DNA of 15,314 bases from Planctomycetales bacterium (GTDB lineage: Bacteria; Planctomycetota; Phycisphaerae; SM23-33), in NCBI GenBank assembly GCA_030631125.1, contig DAOVLS010000020.1, positions 1 through 15,314 of the forward strand, given 5' to 3'. The notes beneath the pieces were generated by a model. It did not search any database. It was not told the origin of the DNA and worked only from the letters and a program-made list of their open reading frames with translations. How positions within the stretch are numbered: the stretch's first letter is position 1; the number at the start of each line of letters is the position of its first letter. The position numbers were made by a program, and so were the translations under genes. Positions 1-6,094 of this stretch are shown here, one piece after another.

Positions 1-44
1 CAGATTTGATTCAGCACGGTATACTTCGAGGCAGCGGGATTCAT
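1..44 (-). CDS. Start of a phage morphogenesis gene, cut by the window edge
   Basis: On the minus strand an ATG at 44-42 is preceded by a textbook Shine-Dalgarno AGGAG (55-51) with 6 nt spacing. Translation begins MNPAASKYTVLNQI and runs off the window. It follows the gp25-like and gp26-like genes in the same direction. In Mu the next gene would be gp27, the terminase small subunit (DUF3486), so that is the positional guess. The fourteen visible residues do not establish the family. The gene is separated from its upstream neighbour by about 105 nt containing a hairpin, so it may have its own control. Confidence 0.6.
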   Translation of the reverse strand, partial: MNPAASKYTVLNQI

Positions 45-108
45 GGGTTACTCCTGTGTGTTTTGGAACAAACAGGGTATCCCATATCCCGCTACTTTAC
101 AAAATTAC

Positions 109-151
109 ACCATCCCACCGACCTGCTATGGGATGGTTGTGTGTTTTTTTT
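109..151 (+). terminator. Hairpin with T-run, plus-strand orientation
   Basis: A perfect 9-bp stem (ACCATCCCA at 109-117 with TGGGATGGT at 129-137, 11-nt loop) is followed after GTGTG by eight T (144-151). On the plus strand this has the form of an intrinsic terminator. On the minus strand the same hairpin lies in the leader of the next morphogenesis gene and is followed only by a weak ATTTT. It may act as a bidirectional boundary or as a leader structure. Confidence 0.55.
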
Positions 152-470
152 ATTCATCGATAAACTGGTCCACCTTCATCCAAGGAAATCTTGCGCGCGT
201 GAAATCCCTGCCACGTGCGGTGATTCTGAGTAGTTTCTCCGGCATCGCTCCGACGCCGGGCGAGTTTTCGATGGTGATCAGGCCGTCGTCGCGCAACTCG
301 GCGAATTCAACTTCGATCTCCGCCTGAGAGTGTTGGATAAGTCCGGTGGACAGTCCTTCAAAAAAATGATTCGCCAGGCACCCAACGTCAGGATTCGCTC
401 GAAAAACGTTATAGAGTTGCCTGAGAATGCTTTCCCTGATGGTTCGACTTCGCAGTATTCCGGCGTCCAT
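150..470 (-). CDS. Small winged-helix phage protein (Mu gp26 position)
   Basis: The product is 106 aa, read from the ATG at 470-468, one base after the stop of the upstream gene. The chosen start has GAAAGGGG just upstream, inside the end of that gene. A longer in-frame start at 536 would overlap the neighbour by 65 nt and is less likely. The pattern, helix-helix (residues about 6-50), then EVEFAELRDDGLI, a short hairpin, and a closing ITARGRDFTRARFPWMKVD, resembles the small winged-helix proteins between gp25 and gp27 in Mu-like phages (annotated elsewhere as VpaChn25_0724 family). Their molecular role is not settled. Context supports a late morphogenesis operon. Assignment rests on motif pattern and gene order. 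Confidence 0.7.
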   Translation of the reverse strand: MDAGILRSRTIRESILRQLYNVFRANPDVGCLANHFFEGLSTGLIQHSQAEIEVEFAELRDDGLITIENSPGVGAMPEKLLRITARGRDFTRARFPWMKVDQFIDE

Positions 471-471
471 T

Positions 472-864
472 TTATGCAGCCCCTTTCTCGCCCCGCAGTT
501 CGGCAAGGCCGGTTTCGACGCGATTAATTCTGCCATGCAGGGTTGCCGACATATCGTCCAGTTTGGTCATTATTTCCCGATACTGGTTTGTCTGGTCGCT
601 GATCAGTCGGGCGGTTTCCGCTCTCGTTGCGTACGTCCGGCTGGAGCGGAGTTCGCAGGTGGTTCTGTCCGTGCGAAGGTCGGCGAGTTGCCGCTCGTGA
701 TCGGCTACTGTGGTGGTCAGGTCCGCGACCATCGACACGAGGGCTTTCATCTGCGAACGCATGACGGCGACTGTAATCCCGCCGGTTATCAGGCCGATAA
801 CGATCCACGAAATCAACCGTTCAACAATGTTTCCCATATCAATCGCACCTAGCACGTCTAGCAT
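472..864 (-). CDS. DUF2730-like coiled-coil membrane protein (Mu gp25-like)
   Basis: The product is 130 aa with one membrane segment near the N-terminus (about residues 18-36, VERLISWIVIGLITGG...) followed by heptad-rich helices (about 40-66 and 85-125). That is the layout of Mu gp25 (DUF2730), a small protein just upstream of the terminase genes whose function is not established. The start at 864 has AAGGGA six bases upstream. A second ATG at 837 (MGNIVERL) with AGGTG is possible and would remove nine residues. The gene is tightly coupled to the next one (1-nt gap). It is immediately preceded by an intrinsic terminator, so expression must depend on read-through or on a promoter not seen here. 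Confidence 0.65.
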   Translation of the reverse strand: MLDVLGAIDMGNIVERLISWIVIGLITGGITVAVMRSQMKALVSMVADLTTTVADHERQLADLRTDRTTCELRSSRTYATRAETARLISDQTNQYREIMTKLDDMSATLHGRINRVETGLAELRGEKGAA

Positions 865-875
865 GTCAGTCCCTT

Positions 876-916
876 AAAAAAAACGGCACGCACGCCGTGA
901 TGGGCATACGTGCCGT
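876..916 (-). terminator. Intrinsic terminator abutting the RBS of the gp25-like gene
   Basis: Reading the minus strand, the arms ACGGCACG (916-909) and CGTGCCGT (890-883) form a perfect 8-bp stem, followed at once by eight T (883-876). The RBS of the gp25-like gene (AAGGG) begins directly after the T-run. The stem can partly rearrange into a smaller ACGGC/GCCGT hairpin (883-898). It would end the leftward repressor transcript before the morphogenesis genes. Confidence 0.75.
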
Positions 917-1048
917 ACAAAATCTGCATCCCTGCAATCAATCACAAAACAACCCTATCCAAAGAGTTTCTCAATAATTCAAATGGGAAAATACAGGGGG
1001 GGAAGGGGGCGTGTCAAATTAAATTATGACAAATTGTTATTTATTTTA

Positions 1049-1507
1049 CTATTTGTCTTTTGGGGGTTTAGCCATTCTGGCCAGAAAGCCGAATCCGAAC
1101 AGGAGGATACCCGCCAGAAAGAAAAAACCTCTCTTCAGGGCCGATAAAATCAGTGTCAGATCAATAACTCGCCGCCCCAGTGAGAACGAATACTCCGGCT
1201 TCAGTGTAAGCAGGGCGAGGCCCGCCCCGATCATTATCAATACGCCGAAGCCCATCATCCCCGCGCCGCCGGAGGTGATCGGAGGAGTGATCCATGGGTC
1301 CCGCTCTTTGTGTTCTGCCCCGTAATCCGTTTTGCGTAATGCCGTTAATGCCCGGCTGATCGCATTGAGGAAGACCGACCTTCGGTGCGGCAAGGTAAAT
1401 CCGTGCTTGCACTTCGGGCATTCGACCTGCTCGCCGGTAAGAAGCAGTGACGAAGTTGAAAATCTCGTTTTACACCTCGGACAGCGTATCTTTGTCGTTT
1501 TGCTCAT
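1049..1507 (-). CDS. Zinc-ribbon protein with two membrane segments
   Basis: The product is 152 aa. The N-terminus holds a zinc ribbon of MJ0042 type: CPRC (Cys9, Cys12) and CPKC (Cys30, Cys33) around a short loop. Two hydrophobic segments follow, about residues 81-101 and 127-145, so the protein is likely an inner-membrane protein with a cytoplasmic zinc ribbon. A purine-rich GGAAAGG lies just before the ATG. It is the last gene of a leftward group headed by the repressor-like gene and is followed by a terminator, so it may be expressed in the lysogen. The function is unknown. Superinfection exclusion or lysogenic conversion is a guess from position only. Confidence 0.7.
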   Translation of the reverse strand: MSKTTKIRCPRCKTRFSTSSLLLTGEQVECPKCKHGFTLPHRRSVFLNAISRALTALRKTDYGAEHKERDPWITPPITSGGAGMMGFGVLIMIGAGLALLTLKPEYSFSLGRRVIDLTLILSALKRGFFFLAGILLFGFGFLARMAKPPKDK

Positions 1508-1562
1508 GGCCTTTCCATCTAAATCACTATCAGCAGGTGTTTAATGATCTCGTAGGCGGCAA

Positions 1563-1850
1563 TTATTCGTCCTTGATCATGTGGTTTTTTCTGTATTCAG
1601 TAAGCATCAGGTACAAAGTGCTGTTGTGGCGGTAGCCGAAGTAAATCCCCGCCGCGACGCCCCAGCAGAGACCGGCAGCCGACAAGGATGAAACAAGAAC
1701 GAGGATGGCCTCTGAAAATTGAGGGCCACCATCGCTGTATTTCGTTGGCGGGTTGTCGAGTTTGTCGTACACGCCGCAGATGCCGACGAGACACCAGATG
1801 CACCCGATAACCAGTAACATGATGAACAGTATTCTGATCCAGAGATTCAT
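1563..1850 (-). CDS. Small two-pass membrane protein
   Basis: The product is 95 aa with hydrophobic segments at about residues 5-27 and 46-72, separated by a polar loop (YDKLDNPPTKYSDGG) and followed by a charged tail. It starts at an ATGA overlap with the end of the repressor-like gene, which implies translational coupling. I do not recognise a family. The two-pass topology and the place next to a repressor are compatible with a holin-like, exclusion or immunity membrane protein, but nothing in the sequence decides between these. Confidence 0.65.
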   Translation of the reverse strand: MNLWIRILFIMLLVIGCIWCLVGICGVYDKLDNPPTKYSDGGPQFSEAILVLVSSLSAAGLCWGVAAGIYFGYRHNSTLYLMLTEYRKNHMIKDE

Positions 1851-2347
1851 TTATGTTTCCTTCTTCGTTTGGCTTTTTTGTTCTTCGGGCCGAGTGCCTC
1901 GATGAGCGGCTTTGTCACAAAGCCGTGATCGGGGACATGAACGGCAACCAGCAAATCATCAACAACGTCACTCAAGTCTATACCGGACCGCTCCGCCAGT
2001 GCAAGGATTAGCCGATTTGTGGTCATCTGATTTATGTCTTCGGCAACGTCGGCGAGTTTGGAAATGTCGCTCTTCATCATCGTTCCAACACCCAGAATCA
2101 TCCAGCGAATGGAAATCCCGTTAGTGTCGGCCCACTCACATATTCGTACGAGAAGATCAATAGGCAAACTTGTTGCGGAATTACGAGACAGCCTGCTGAT
2201 GGTCTCCTGTCGAAAGCCGCCAAGTTGTTCGGCAAGGTCTTGCTGCGGCATCCCCACCTTTGCCATCGCTTGGCGAAAGCGGTCACAAAAACCCTCCACT
2301 AATACAGGGTATCGCACCCGCATTCTTTGTTGTGAAGTTTTTTTCAT
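1847..2347 (-). CDS. HTH repressor-like protein, candidate lysogeny repressor
   Basis: The product is 166 aa with an XRE/Cro-CI type helix-turn-helix at about residues 33-57 (MPQQDLAEQL..., RQETISRLSR), followed by a helical region and a basic lysine/arginine tail. Divergent orientation to a second HTH gene across a short promoter region is typical of the repressor/Ner switch of transposable phages. No LexA-type Ser-Lys protease domain is visible, so cleavage-based induction is not indicated. The upstream AT-rich stretch has no clear Shine-Dalgarno, so the mRNA may be near-leaderless or the true start may be Met9. The repressor role is inferred from position and the HTH. Confidence 0.75.
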   Translation of the reverse strand: MKKTSQQRMRVRYPVLVEGFCDRFRQAMAKVGMPQQDLAEQLGGFRQETISRLSRNSATSLPIDLLVRICEWADTNGISIRWMILGVGTMMKSDISKLADVAEDINQMTTNRLILALAERSGIDLSDVVDDLLVAVHVPDHGFVTKPLIEALGPKNKKAKRRRKHK

Positions 2348-2364
2348 TATTTTTTATTTAGGAC

Positions 2365-2394
2365 TTGACATAAAAGATTCCGAAGCAATAATAT
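2365..2394 (+). promoter_or_regulatory. Rightward early promoter in the divergent control region
   Basis: A perfect -35 TTGACA (2365-2370) is followed after 18 bp by TAATAT (2389-2394). TATGAT (2392-2397) overlaps as an alternative -10. The control region between the two HTH genes is AT-rich. Just downstream lies an inverted repeat TAACC (2407-2411) / GGTTA (2421-2425), and TTCCG occurs twice (2379, 2418), so operator sites for the flanking HTH proteins may lie here. I could not define a convincing leftward promoter. Confidence 0.65.
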
Positions 2395-2436
2395 GATATA
2401 GAAGCATAACCAATCTTTCCGGTTACTGGCGTCATC

Positions 2437-2712
2437 ATGAACAAAACACGCGACAACTCGGCTAAACATAAGATTCTACCGCAACCACGCGATTTCGTCA
2501 AGGGGCTAATCGTCTCGGCGGGCATACCGATGGGGCGGCTGGCCGACGCTGCAAAAATATCACAGTCCGCGCTAAGCAACTACCTCGCCGGTATCCGTAA
2601 GGATCGAGCCACCCAACTGATGATATGGGATGCCTTCTGTCGGTTGAGCGGCCAGAAGATCAGCCTGGCGGATTTCTGGGGCGAACTCCTCAGCGAAAGG
2701 ATAGCAGGATGA
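2437..2712 (+). CDS. Small HTH regulator (Cro/Ner-like position)
   Basis: The product is 91 aa with one helix-turn-helix, about residues 30-58 (GRLADAAKISQSALSNYLAG), of XRE type. It is the first gene downstream of the rightward promoter and divergent from the repressor-like gene, which is the place of Ner in Mu and of Cro in other phages. It would be expected to down-regulate early or repressor transcription by binding the shared control region. No strong Shine-Dalgarno is visible before the ATG. It ends in an ATGA overlap with the next gene. Confidence 0.75.
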   Translation: MNKTRDNSAKHKILPQPRDFVKGLIVSAGIPMGRLADAAKISQSALSNYLAGIRKDRATQLMIWDAFCRLSGQKISLADFWGELLSERIAG

Positions 2713-3017
2713 GCAAGGTCAAGCGGACAAAAGAGGTCGCAATAAAACTCGACAAGGGCTGGCGAATAACCTTCGCGTGGCATCTTCACGGCGACCTTAC
2801 AAAGATGCGCAAGACTATCGACGAGTTGAACTTTGACAATCCGGATCACGTTGAATGCCTGCGGAATTTTACGCATAGCATAGTAGCCAAGCACGCCTCC
2901 GACGTAGAGCAGGAGATGTTCTGTATGCTCGTCCGTGACTCGATCGTTCGCAGGGGAGAGGTTGTATTCAAGAATATCACGGGCAGTGAGAAGTCGCTGC
3001 TCAAACTAATTGCCTAA
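2709..3017 (+). CDS. Hypothetical early protein
   Basis: The product is 102 aa, starting at the ATGA overlap with the HTH gene. The frame extends further upstream (from 2625) but that part overlaps the HTH gene and is not credited. The protein is mixed alpha/beta with a basic N-terminus (MSKVKRTKEVAIKLDKGWRI). It has no recognised motif, membrane segment or metal-binding cluster. Early position and translational coupling suggest a regulatory or replication accessory role, but the family is unknown. Confidence 0.65.
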   Translation: MSKVKRTKEVAIKLDKGWRITFAWHLHGDLTKMRKTIDELNFDNPDHVECLRNFTHSIVAKHASDVEQEMFCMLVRDSIVRRGEVVFKNITGSEKSLLKLIA

Positions 3018-3061
3018 TTAAGGAGTCCACAAGATGAGTACAGCAATCGCAAGTTTCAGAG

Positions 3062-3355
3062 TCAACCTGAATCGGCGTCCTTTACGGTCGGCTTCGACTC
3101 ACGCGACGATAAAGGCTGCCCGTCGCAAACTCGATCGCGATTATCCAGGTCTATTATCTGGTCGGCAAGCGTCCGAATCATCAGGAGCGACTCACCCAGG
3201 ATGCCGTAAATCTTCAGAAAATGCTCCTGAATCTCATCCTTCCAGTCTGCATCGTCGAACATCCAACCGCCGGATAAAAGACCTTCTGAAACATTTCGGA
3301 CTTTCTCCGCAACGCGATGTGACTCGGATTGAATTCGTTTTAACGCTTCGGCCAT
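3062..3355 (-). CDS. Hypothetical helical protein, opposite to the early operon
   Basis: The product is 97 aa on the minus strand. The ATG at 3355 has an excellent AAAGGAG eight bases upstream. The sequence is acidic and amphipathic (EALKRIQSESHRVAEKVRN..., KDEIQEHFLKIYGIL, LLMIRTLADQIIDLDNRD) and looks like a real helical protein. The plus-strand frame over the same DNA (3034-3402) is arginine/serine-rich like an antisense shadow, although it too has an AAGGAG. A GAAA-loop hairpin (3387-3402) lies just upstream of the RBS. No family is recognised. It interrupts an otherwise rightward gene run and may be a later insertion. Confidence 0.55.
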   Translation of the reverse strand: MAEALKRIQSESHRVAEKVRNVSEGLLSGGWMFDDADWKDEIQEHFLKIYGILGESLLMIRTLADQIIDLDNRDRVCDGQPLSSRESKPTVKDADSG

Positions 3356-3386
3356 GGTCGTGGCTCCTTTCGCTTATTAAAAGGTT

Positions 3387-3402
3387 TCACCCGAAAGGGT
3401 GA
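3387..3402. repeat. Small palindrome with GAAA tetraloop
   Basis: TCACCC-GAAA-GGGTGA is a perfect 6-bp stem on a GNRA-type loop, located between the minus-strand gene ending upstream and the next plus-strand gene. It belongs to the general class of small perfect hairpins scattered through this window. No T-run follows on either strand. Confidence 0.5.
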
Positions 3403-3442
3403 TGGCGGCGACCGATTGGACCACGATCAGGCCGTTTTTACA

Positions 3443-3464
3443 AGCCCCCCGCAATGCGGGGGGA
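3443..3464 (+). repeat. 22-bp palindromic element, copy 1 (intergenic)
   Basis: CCCCCCGC-AAT-GCGGGGGG, an 8-bp stem with a 3-nt loop, flanked by AG and A. The whole 22 bp recurs in inverted orientation at 3611-3632. It sits 20 nt before the start of the 3484 gene and has no T-run on either side, so it is not a standard terminator. Confidence 0.75.
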
Positions 3465-3483
3465 TGATTGAAAGGGCAACAAG

Positions 3484-3888
3484 ATGAAAGGATTCATCAA
3501 AAGATTATTCGGTTCCCGCCGTTCACCTGCGACCAGGGGTCGGGTTCGCTCCGTTCGCGCGACGCTGACGCCGGAGCGGATGCTCATCGCAGGCGACGTA
3601 ACGGTTGAAATCCCCCCGCATTGCGGGGGGCTACTTATAAAGATTGGCGACGATTTCGCAATCGCCGTCGATCCGCTGGTCGTAACCGACAAATTCCGCG
3701 TCCGATGCTGGAGCACCGGTGGACGAATACCGCAGTTGGTAACGAGTAGGCCGGAGACCGTAGGCCGGAGACTACAGCCCAAAGCCTCCAGTCTAAAGCC
3801 GGAAGTCGCATCTTTGGTCCGTACCGGCCCCGGCGGAGATTACGTACAGGACTGGCCCCTGAAACAGGTCGTAGGGCATAGGGCGTAG
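3484..3888 (+). CDS. Hypothetical protein carrying repeat-derived segments
   Basis: The product is 134 aa; GAAAGGG lies before the ATG. The N-terminus is basic and arginine-rich (MKGFIKRLFGSRRSPATRGRVR). The middle (LLIKIGDDFAIAVDPLVVTDKFRVRC) reads like beta-strands. No family is recognised. The frame has absorbed three repeats: an inverted copy of the palindromic element (3611-3632, giving the IPPHCGG segment), a duplicated 13-mer GTAGGCCGGAGAC (3746-3758 and 3760-3772), and the heptamer array at 3870-3903 that supplies the stop codon. The C-terminal third may therefore be non-functional read-through of repeat DNA. Confidence 0.55.
   Translation: MKGFIKRLFGSRRSPATRGRVRSVRATLTPERMLIAGDVTVEIPPHCGGLLIKIGDDFAIAVDPLVVTDKFRVRCWSTGGRIPQLVTSRPETVGRRLQPKASSLKPEVASLVRTGPGGDYVQDWPLKQVVGHRA
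3611..3632 (-). repeat. 22-bp palindromic element, copy 2 (inside a gene)
   Basis: This is the exact reverse complement of 3443-3464 (stem CCCCCCGC / GCGGGGGG, loop ATT). It lies in frame within the 3484-3888 coding sequence. Presence of the same element both outside and inside a gene fits a REP-like mobile palindrome. Confidence 0.75.
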
Positions 3889-3903
3889 GGCGTAGGGCGT
3901 AGG
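3870..3903 (+). repeat. Heptamer array CGTAGGG
   Basis: Five consecutive 7-bp units (CGTAGGG, CATAGGG, CGTAGGG, CGTAGGG, CGTAGG) end 7 nt before the transposase start codon. The array contains the stop codon of the preceding gene and occupies the place where an RBS would be; its GTAGGG words may serve as weak Shine-Dalgarno sequences. Confidence 0.8.
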
Positions 3904-3910
3904 AAAACAG

Positions 3911-6094
3911 ATGAACCAGTCAACCAGTCAACCAATCAACCAACCGGAGGCGCAGCCTCCGGAAGGTTGGTTAACCGCCTCCGAAGCCGCCGGACACCTG
4001 GGCAGCACCGCCCGATCCGTTCGACGCCGATGCGCCGACGGCAGCCTCAAAGCCGTGCAGATCGGCGCGGCGTGGTACGTCAGCCCCGACGCCGATCCCA
4101 CGCTGCGGATCGCCACCGGCGACTTTTCGCCGGGACCCGCCCCCGCCGGATCGGGACTGGCGAACCTGTCCGCCGAGCAGCGGCAGCGCGCGTATCGCCG
4201 ACTTGCGATGATTAACAACTACCACGAGGCGGTCGAGCACTGCCCCGCGTCAATGACGATCGGCGAATTCAATACGCGGTGGTGCCGGACGTGGAACGCG
4301 CTCAATCCGACCGAGCGAACCTCCAAAGCGTCCCTGCATCGGTGGCTGAAAAAGTACGGTCAAAAGGGCGTTATCGGCCTGGTGGATAATCGCGGCGGGG
4401 CACGCAAACCCGCATGTTTCACGCCCGAAGCGAAGGAATTCATCCTCGGCCTGTACCTCTCGGAGCATCATCCTTCCATACCATACATATATACGATAGC
4501 GGCAGGGCAGGCACGCGAGCACGGTTGGGAACTGCCGGGGCTGCGAACTGTCCAGAACTGGCTGCGCCAAAAGGTGGATCACAAACTCATCGCCGCAGGC
4601 CGCGATCCGAAGAAATTCCGCGACCGCTGCACGCCGTTTATCAAACGGGACTGGACGCTGGTCGGAGCGATGGAATGCTGGGTGGCCGACCATCGCCAGT
4701 TCGACGTCCTGCTGCCCCGCGTGATGTGGGATAAGGACAAGCGACGCGAGGTGGTACGCTGGTACCGCCCGTGGATTACGGCTTACCTCGACTGCCGCAC
4801 ATGGATGCCCGTCGGTTACATCATCGACTTCGACAGCCCGAACGCGGATCGCGTGATGGCGGCCTTCGGCAACGGCGTGGAAGTTCACGGCGGGCCGTCG
4901 CACATGATCCTTGACAACGGCAAGGACTACCGCGCCCACGACTTCGCGGGCGGGCGGATTCGCAAACACCGCAAAGGTGAAACAATCCTTAACGCCAATC
5001 GCGTTACGCCCGTGCTGGAAGCGCTCGGAGTACAAGCCCACTGGGCGATCCCCTACAACGCCAAAGCCAAGATCATCGAGCCGTTTTTCAAAATCATGGC
5101 CGAGCAGTTCGATAAACTCTGGCCGACTTACTTCGGACGCAGCCCCGACAACAGACCTGAAAAGATTTCCAAACTCCGGGCCGAGCAGGTCGACATGTCG
5201 AAACTCAATATCGACATCTTCCGCCGCGCATTCGACCGATGGGCCGAAGTCTATTCGCTGGCGCCTTCACCGGCGGCGGCAGCCGGTGGGCGCAGCCCGG
5301 CCCGTGCACTCGCCGAACTCATGCGGCCCGACTTCGAGCCGGTCAAACCGGCAGCCGAAACACTCGCACTGCTGCTTACCCGCTCCAAACGCATCCGCGT
5401 GGATCAGAACGGCGTATTTGTAACAGCCTTCCAGCGGCACTACTGGGCCGACGCACTTGAGGACCGCAGGGCCGCGTCCGGGCGGGACAGACGCCGCCAT
5501 GTGTCCTATCGCTACCGCCCGACCGACCCGTCGAGGGTGTGGGTGTTCGACAACGATACGGATAAATTCCTCTGCGTCGCCACGCCCTACGCAGGCGAGG
5601 GCGTGCATCCGCTGGCTTCGACCGAAGCCGACACCGAAAAACTGTCCGGGGCGATGGCCCTCCAGCGATCGCTGGCGAGGGAGACCAGGGCCGTTGCCCG
5701 GACACTGCGAAAGTCGGCTGCCGAAGTGCTTATCGAGGCCTACGCCGACGGCCTCGCCGCCACCGGAGCACTTGACGATCCGCGAACAATCAAAATCCCC
5801 GCCGCCAGGCGAATCACGCTGATCGGCGACGGCGAACTCGACCGTGCGGCCCAGGCCGGACGAAAGCAGCGACTGGCAAAACAGAAACAAACACGCACGG
5901 CGGCAAGTGCGTTTTTCGCAAGCACAGGAACGGATCACGATCAACCGGTTCGGAGACCGGTTCCGGGTCCGTTAAGTCTGTTGACCAGTCAACCAGTCAA
6001 CCAATCAACCGATCAACCAATCCACAAGGAGTCCAACCATGAACGATCAGACACAGGCGGCTGCGCGCCGTCCCCAGGGGGGGATGTCGCTTAA
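3911..6094 (+). CDS. Mu-like DDE transposase (MuA family)
   Basis: The product is 727 aa (MuA is 663). It would bind phage ends and carry out strand cleavage and transfer in replicative transposition. Visible domains in order: an N-terminal helix-turn-helix (about residues 18-50), a second DNA-binding region (about 95-160), a retroviral-integrase-type catalytic core, a beta-barrel region (about 485-560) and a helical C-terminus. The catalytic triad is Asp260 (CWVAD), Asp335 (HMILDNGKDY) and Glu390 (NAKAKIIEPF), with spacing close to Mu D269/D336/E392. The first dozen codons and residues about 691-704 are written by octamer repeats. The last 56 nt overlap the ATPase gene. In Mu the transposase C-terminus contacts MuB; here that tail is low-complexity. 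Confidence 0.95.
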   Translation: MNQSTSQPINQPEAQPPEGWLTASEAAGHLGSTARSVRRRCADGSLKAVQIGAAWYVSPDADPTLRIATGDFSPGPAPAGSGLANLSAEQRQRAYRRLAMINNYHEAVEHCPASMTIGEFNTRWCRTWNALNPTERTSKASLHRWLKKYGQKGVIGLVDNRGGARKPACFTPEAKEFILGLYLSEHHPSIPYIYTIAAGQAREHGWELPGLRTVQNWLRQKVDHKLIAAGRDPKKFRDRCTPFIKRDWTLVGAMECWVADHRQFDVLLPRVMWDKDKRREVVRWYRPWITAYLDCRTWMPVGYIIDFDSPNADRVMAAFGNGVEVHGGPSHMILDNGKDYRAHDFAGGRIRKHRKGETILNANRVTPVLEALGVQAHWAIPYNAKAKIIEPFFKIMAEQFDKLWPTYFGRSPDNRPEKISKLRAEQVDMSKLNIDIFRRAFDRWAEVYSLAPSPAAAAGGRSPARALAELMRPDFEPVKPAAETLALLLTRSKRIRVDQNGVFVTAFQRHYWADALEDRRAASGRDRRRHVSYRYRPTDPSRVWVFDNDTDKFLCVATPYAGEGVHPLASTEADTEKLSGAMALQRSLARETRAVARTLRKSAAEVLIEAYADGLAATGALDDPRTIKIPAARRITLIGDGELDRAAQAGRKQRLAKQKQTRTAASAFFASTGTDHDQPVRRPVPGPLSLLTSQPVNQSTDQPIHKESNHERSDTGGCAPSPGGDVA
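3914..3945 (+). repeat. Octamer array AACCAGTC/AACCAATC at the 5' end of the transposase gene
   Basis: Three 8-bp units plus a partial unit begin directly after the start codon. 27 bp of it (3915-3941) recur identically at 5984-6010, near the other end of the gene. Immediately downstream is a palindrome CCGGAGGC-GCA-GCCTCCGG (3944-3962), also inside the coding sequence. Confidence 0.85.
5983..6022 (+). repeat. Octamer array at the 3' end of the transposase gene
   Basis: Five 8-bp units (GACCAGTC, AACCAGTC, AACCAATC, AACCGATC, AACCAATC) stand just before the AAGGAG of the ATPase gene. The shared 27-bp stretch makes a direct repeat bracketing the transposase gene, about 2.07 kb apart. Confidence 0.85.

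Noticed and set aside
993..1010. G-rich run (seven G, AA, five G) as a G-quadruplex or polypurine site
   Set aside because: Only two G-tracts, so a standard four-tract quadruplex is not supported.
4250..5041. 263-aa minus-strand frame opposite the transposase gene
   Set aside because: It is antisense to the catalytic core of a clearly identified transposase; GC-rich codon use opens the reverse frame.
5267..5944. 225-aa minus-strand frame opposite the transposase C-terminal half
   Set aside because: Shadow of the transposase beta-barrel and C-terminal region, with no RBS or motif.
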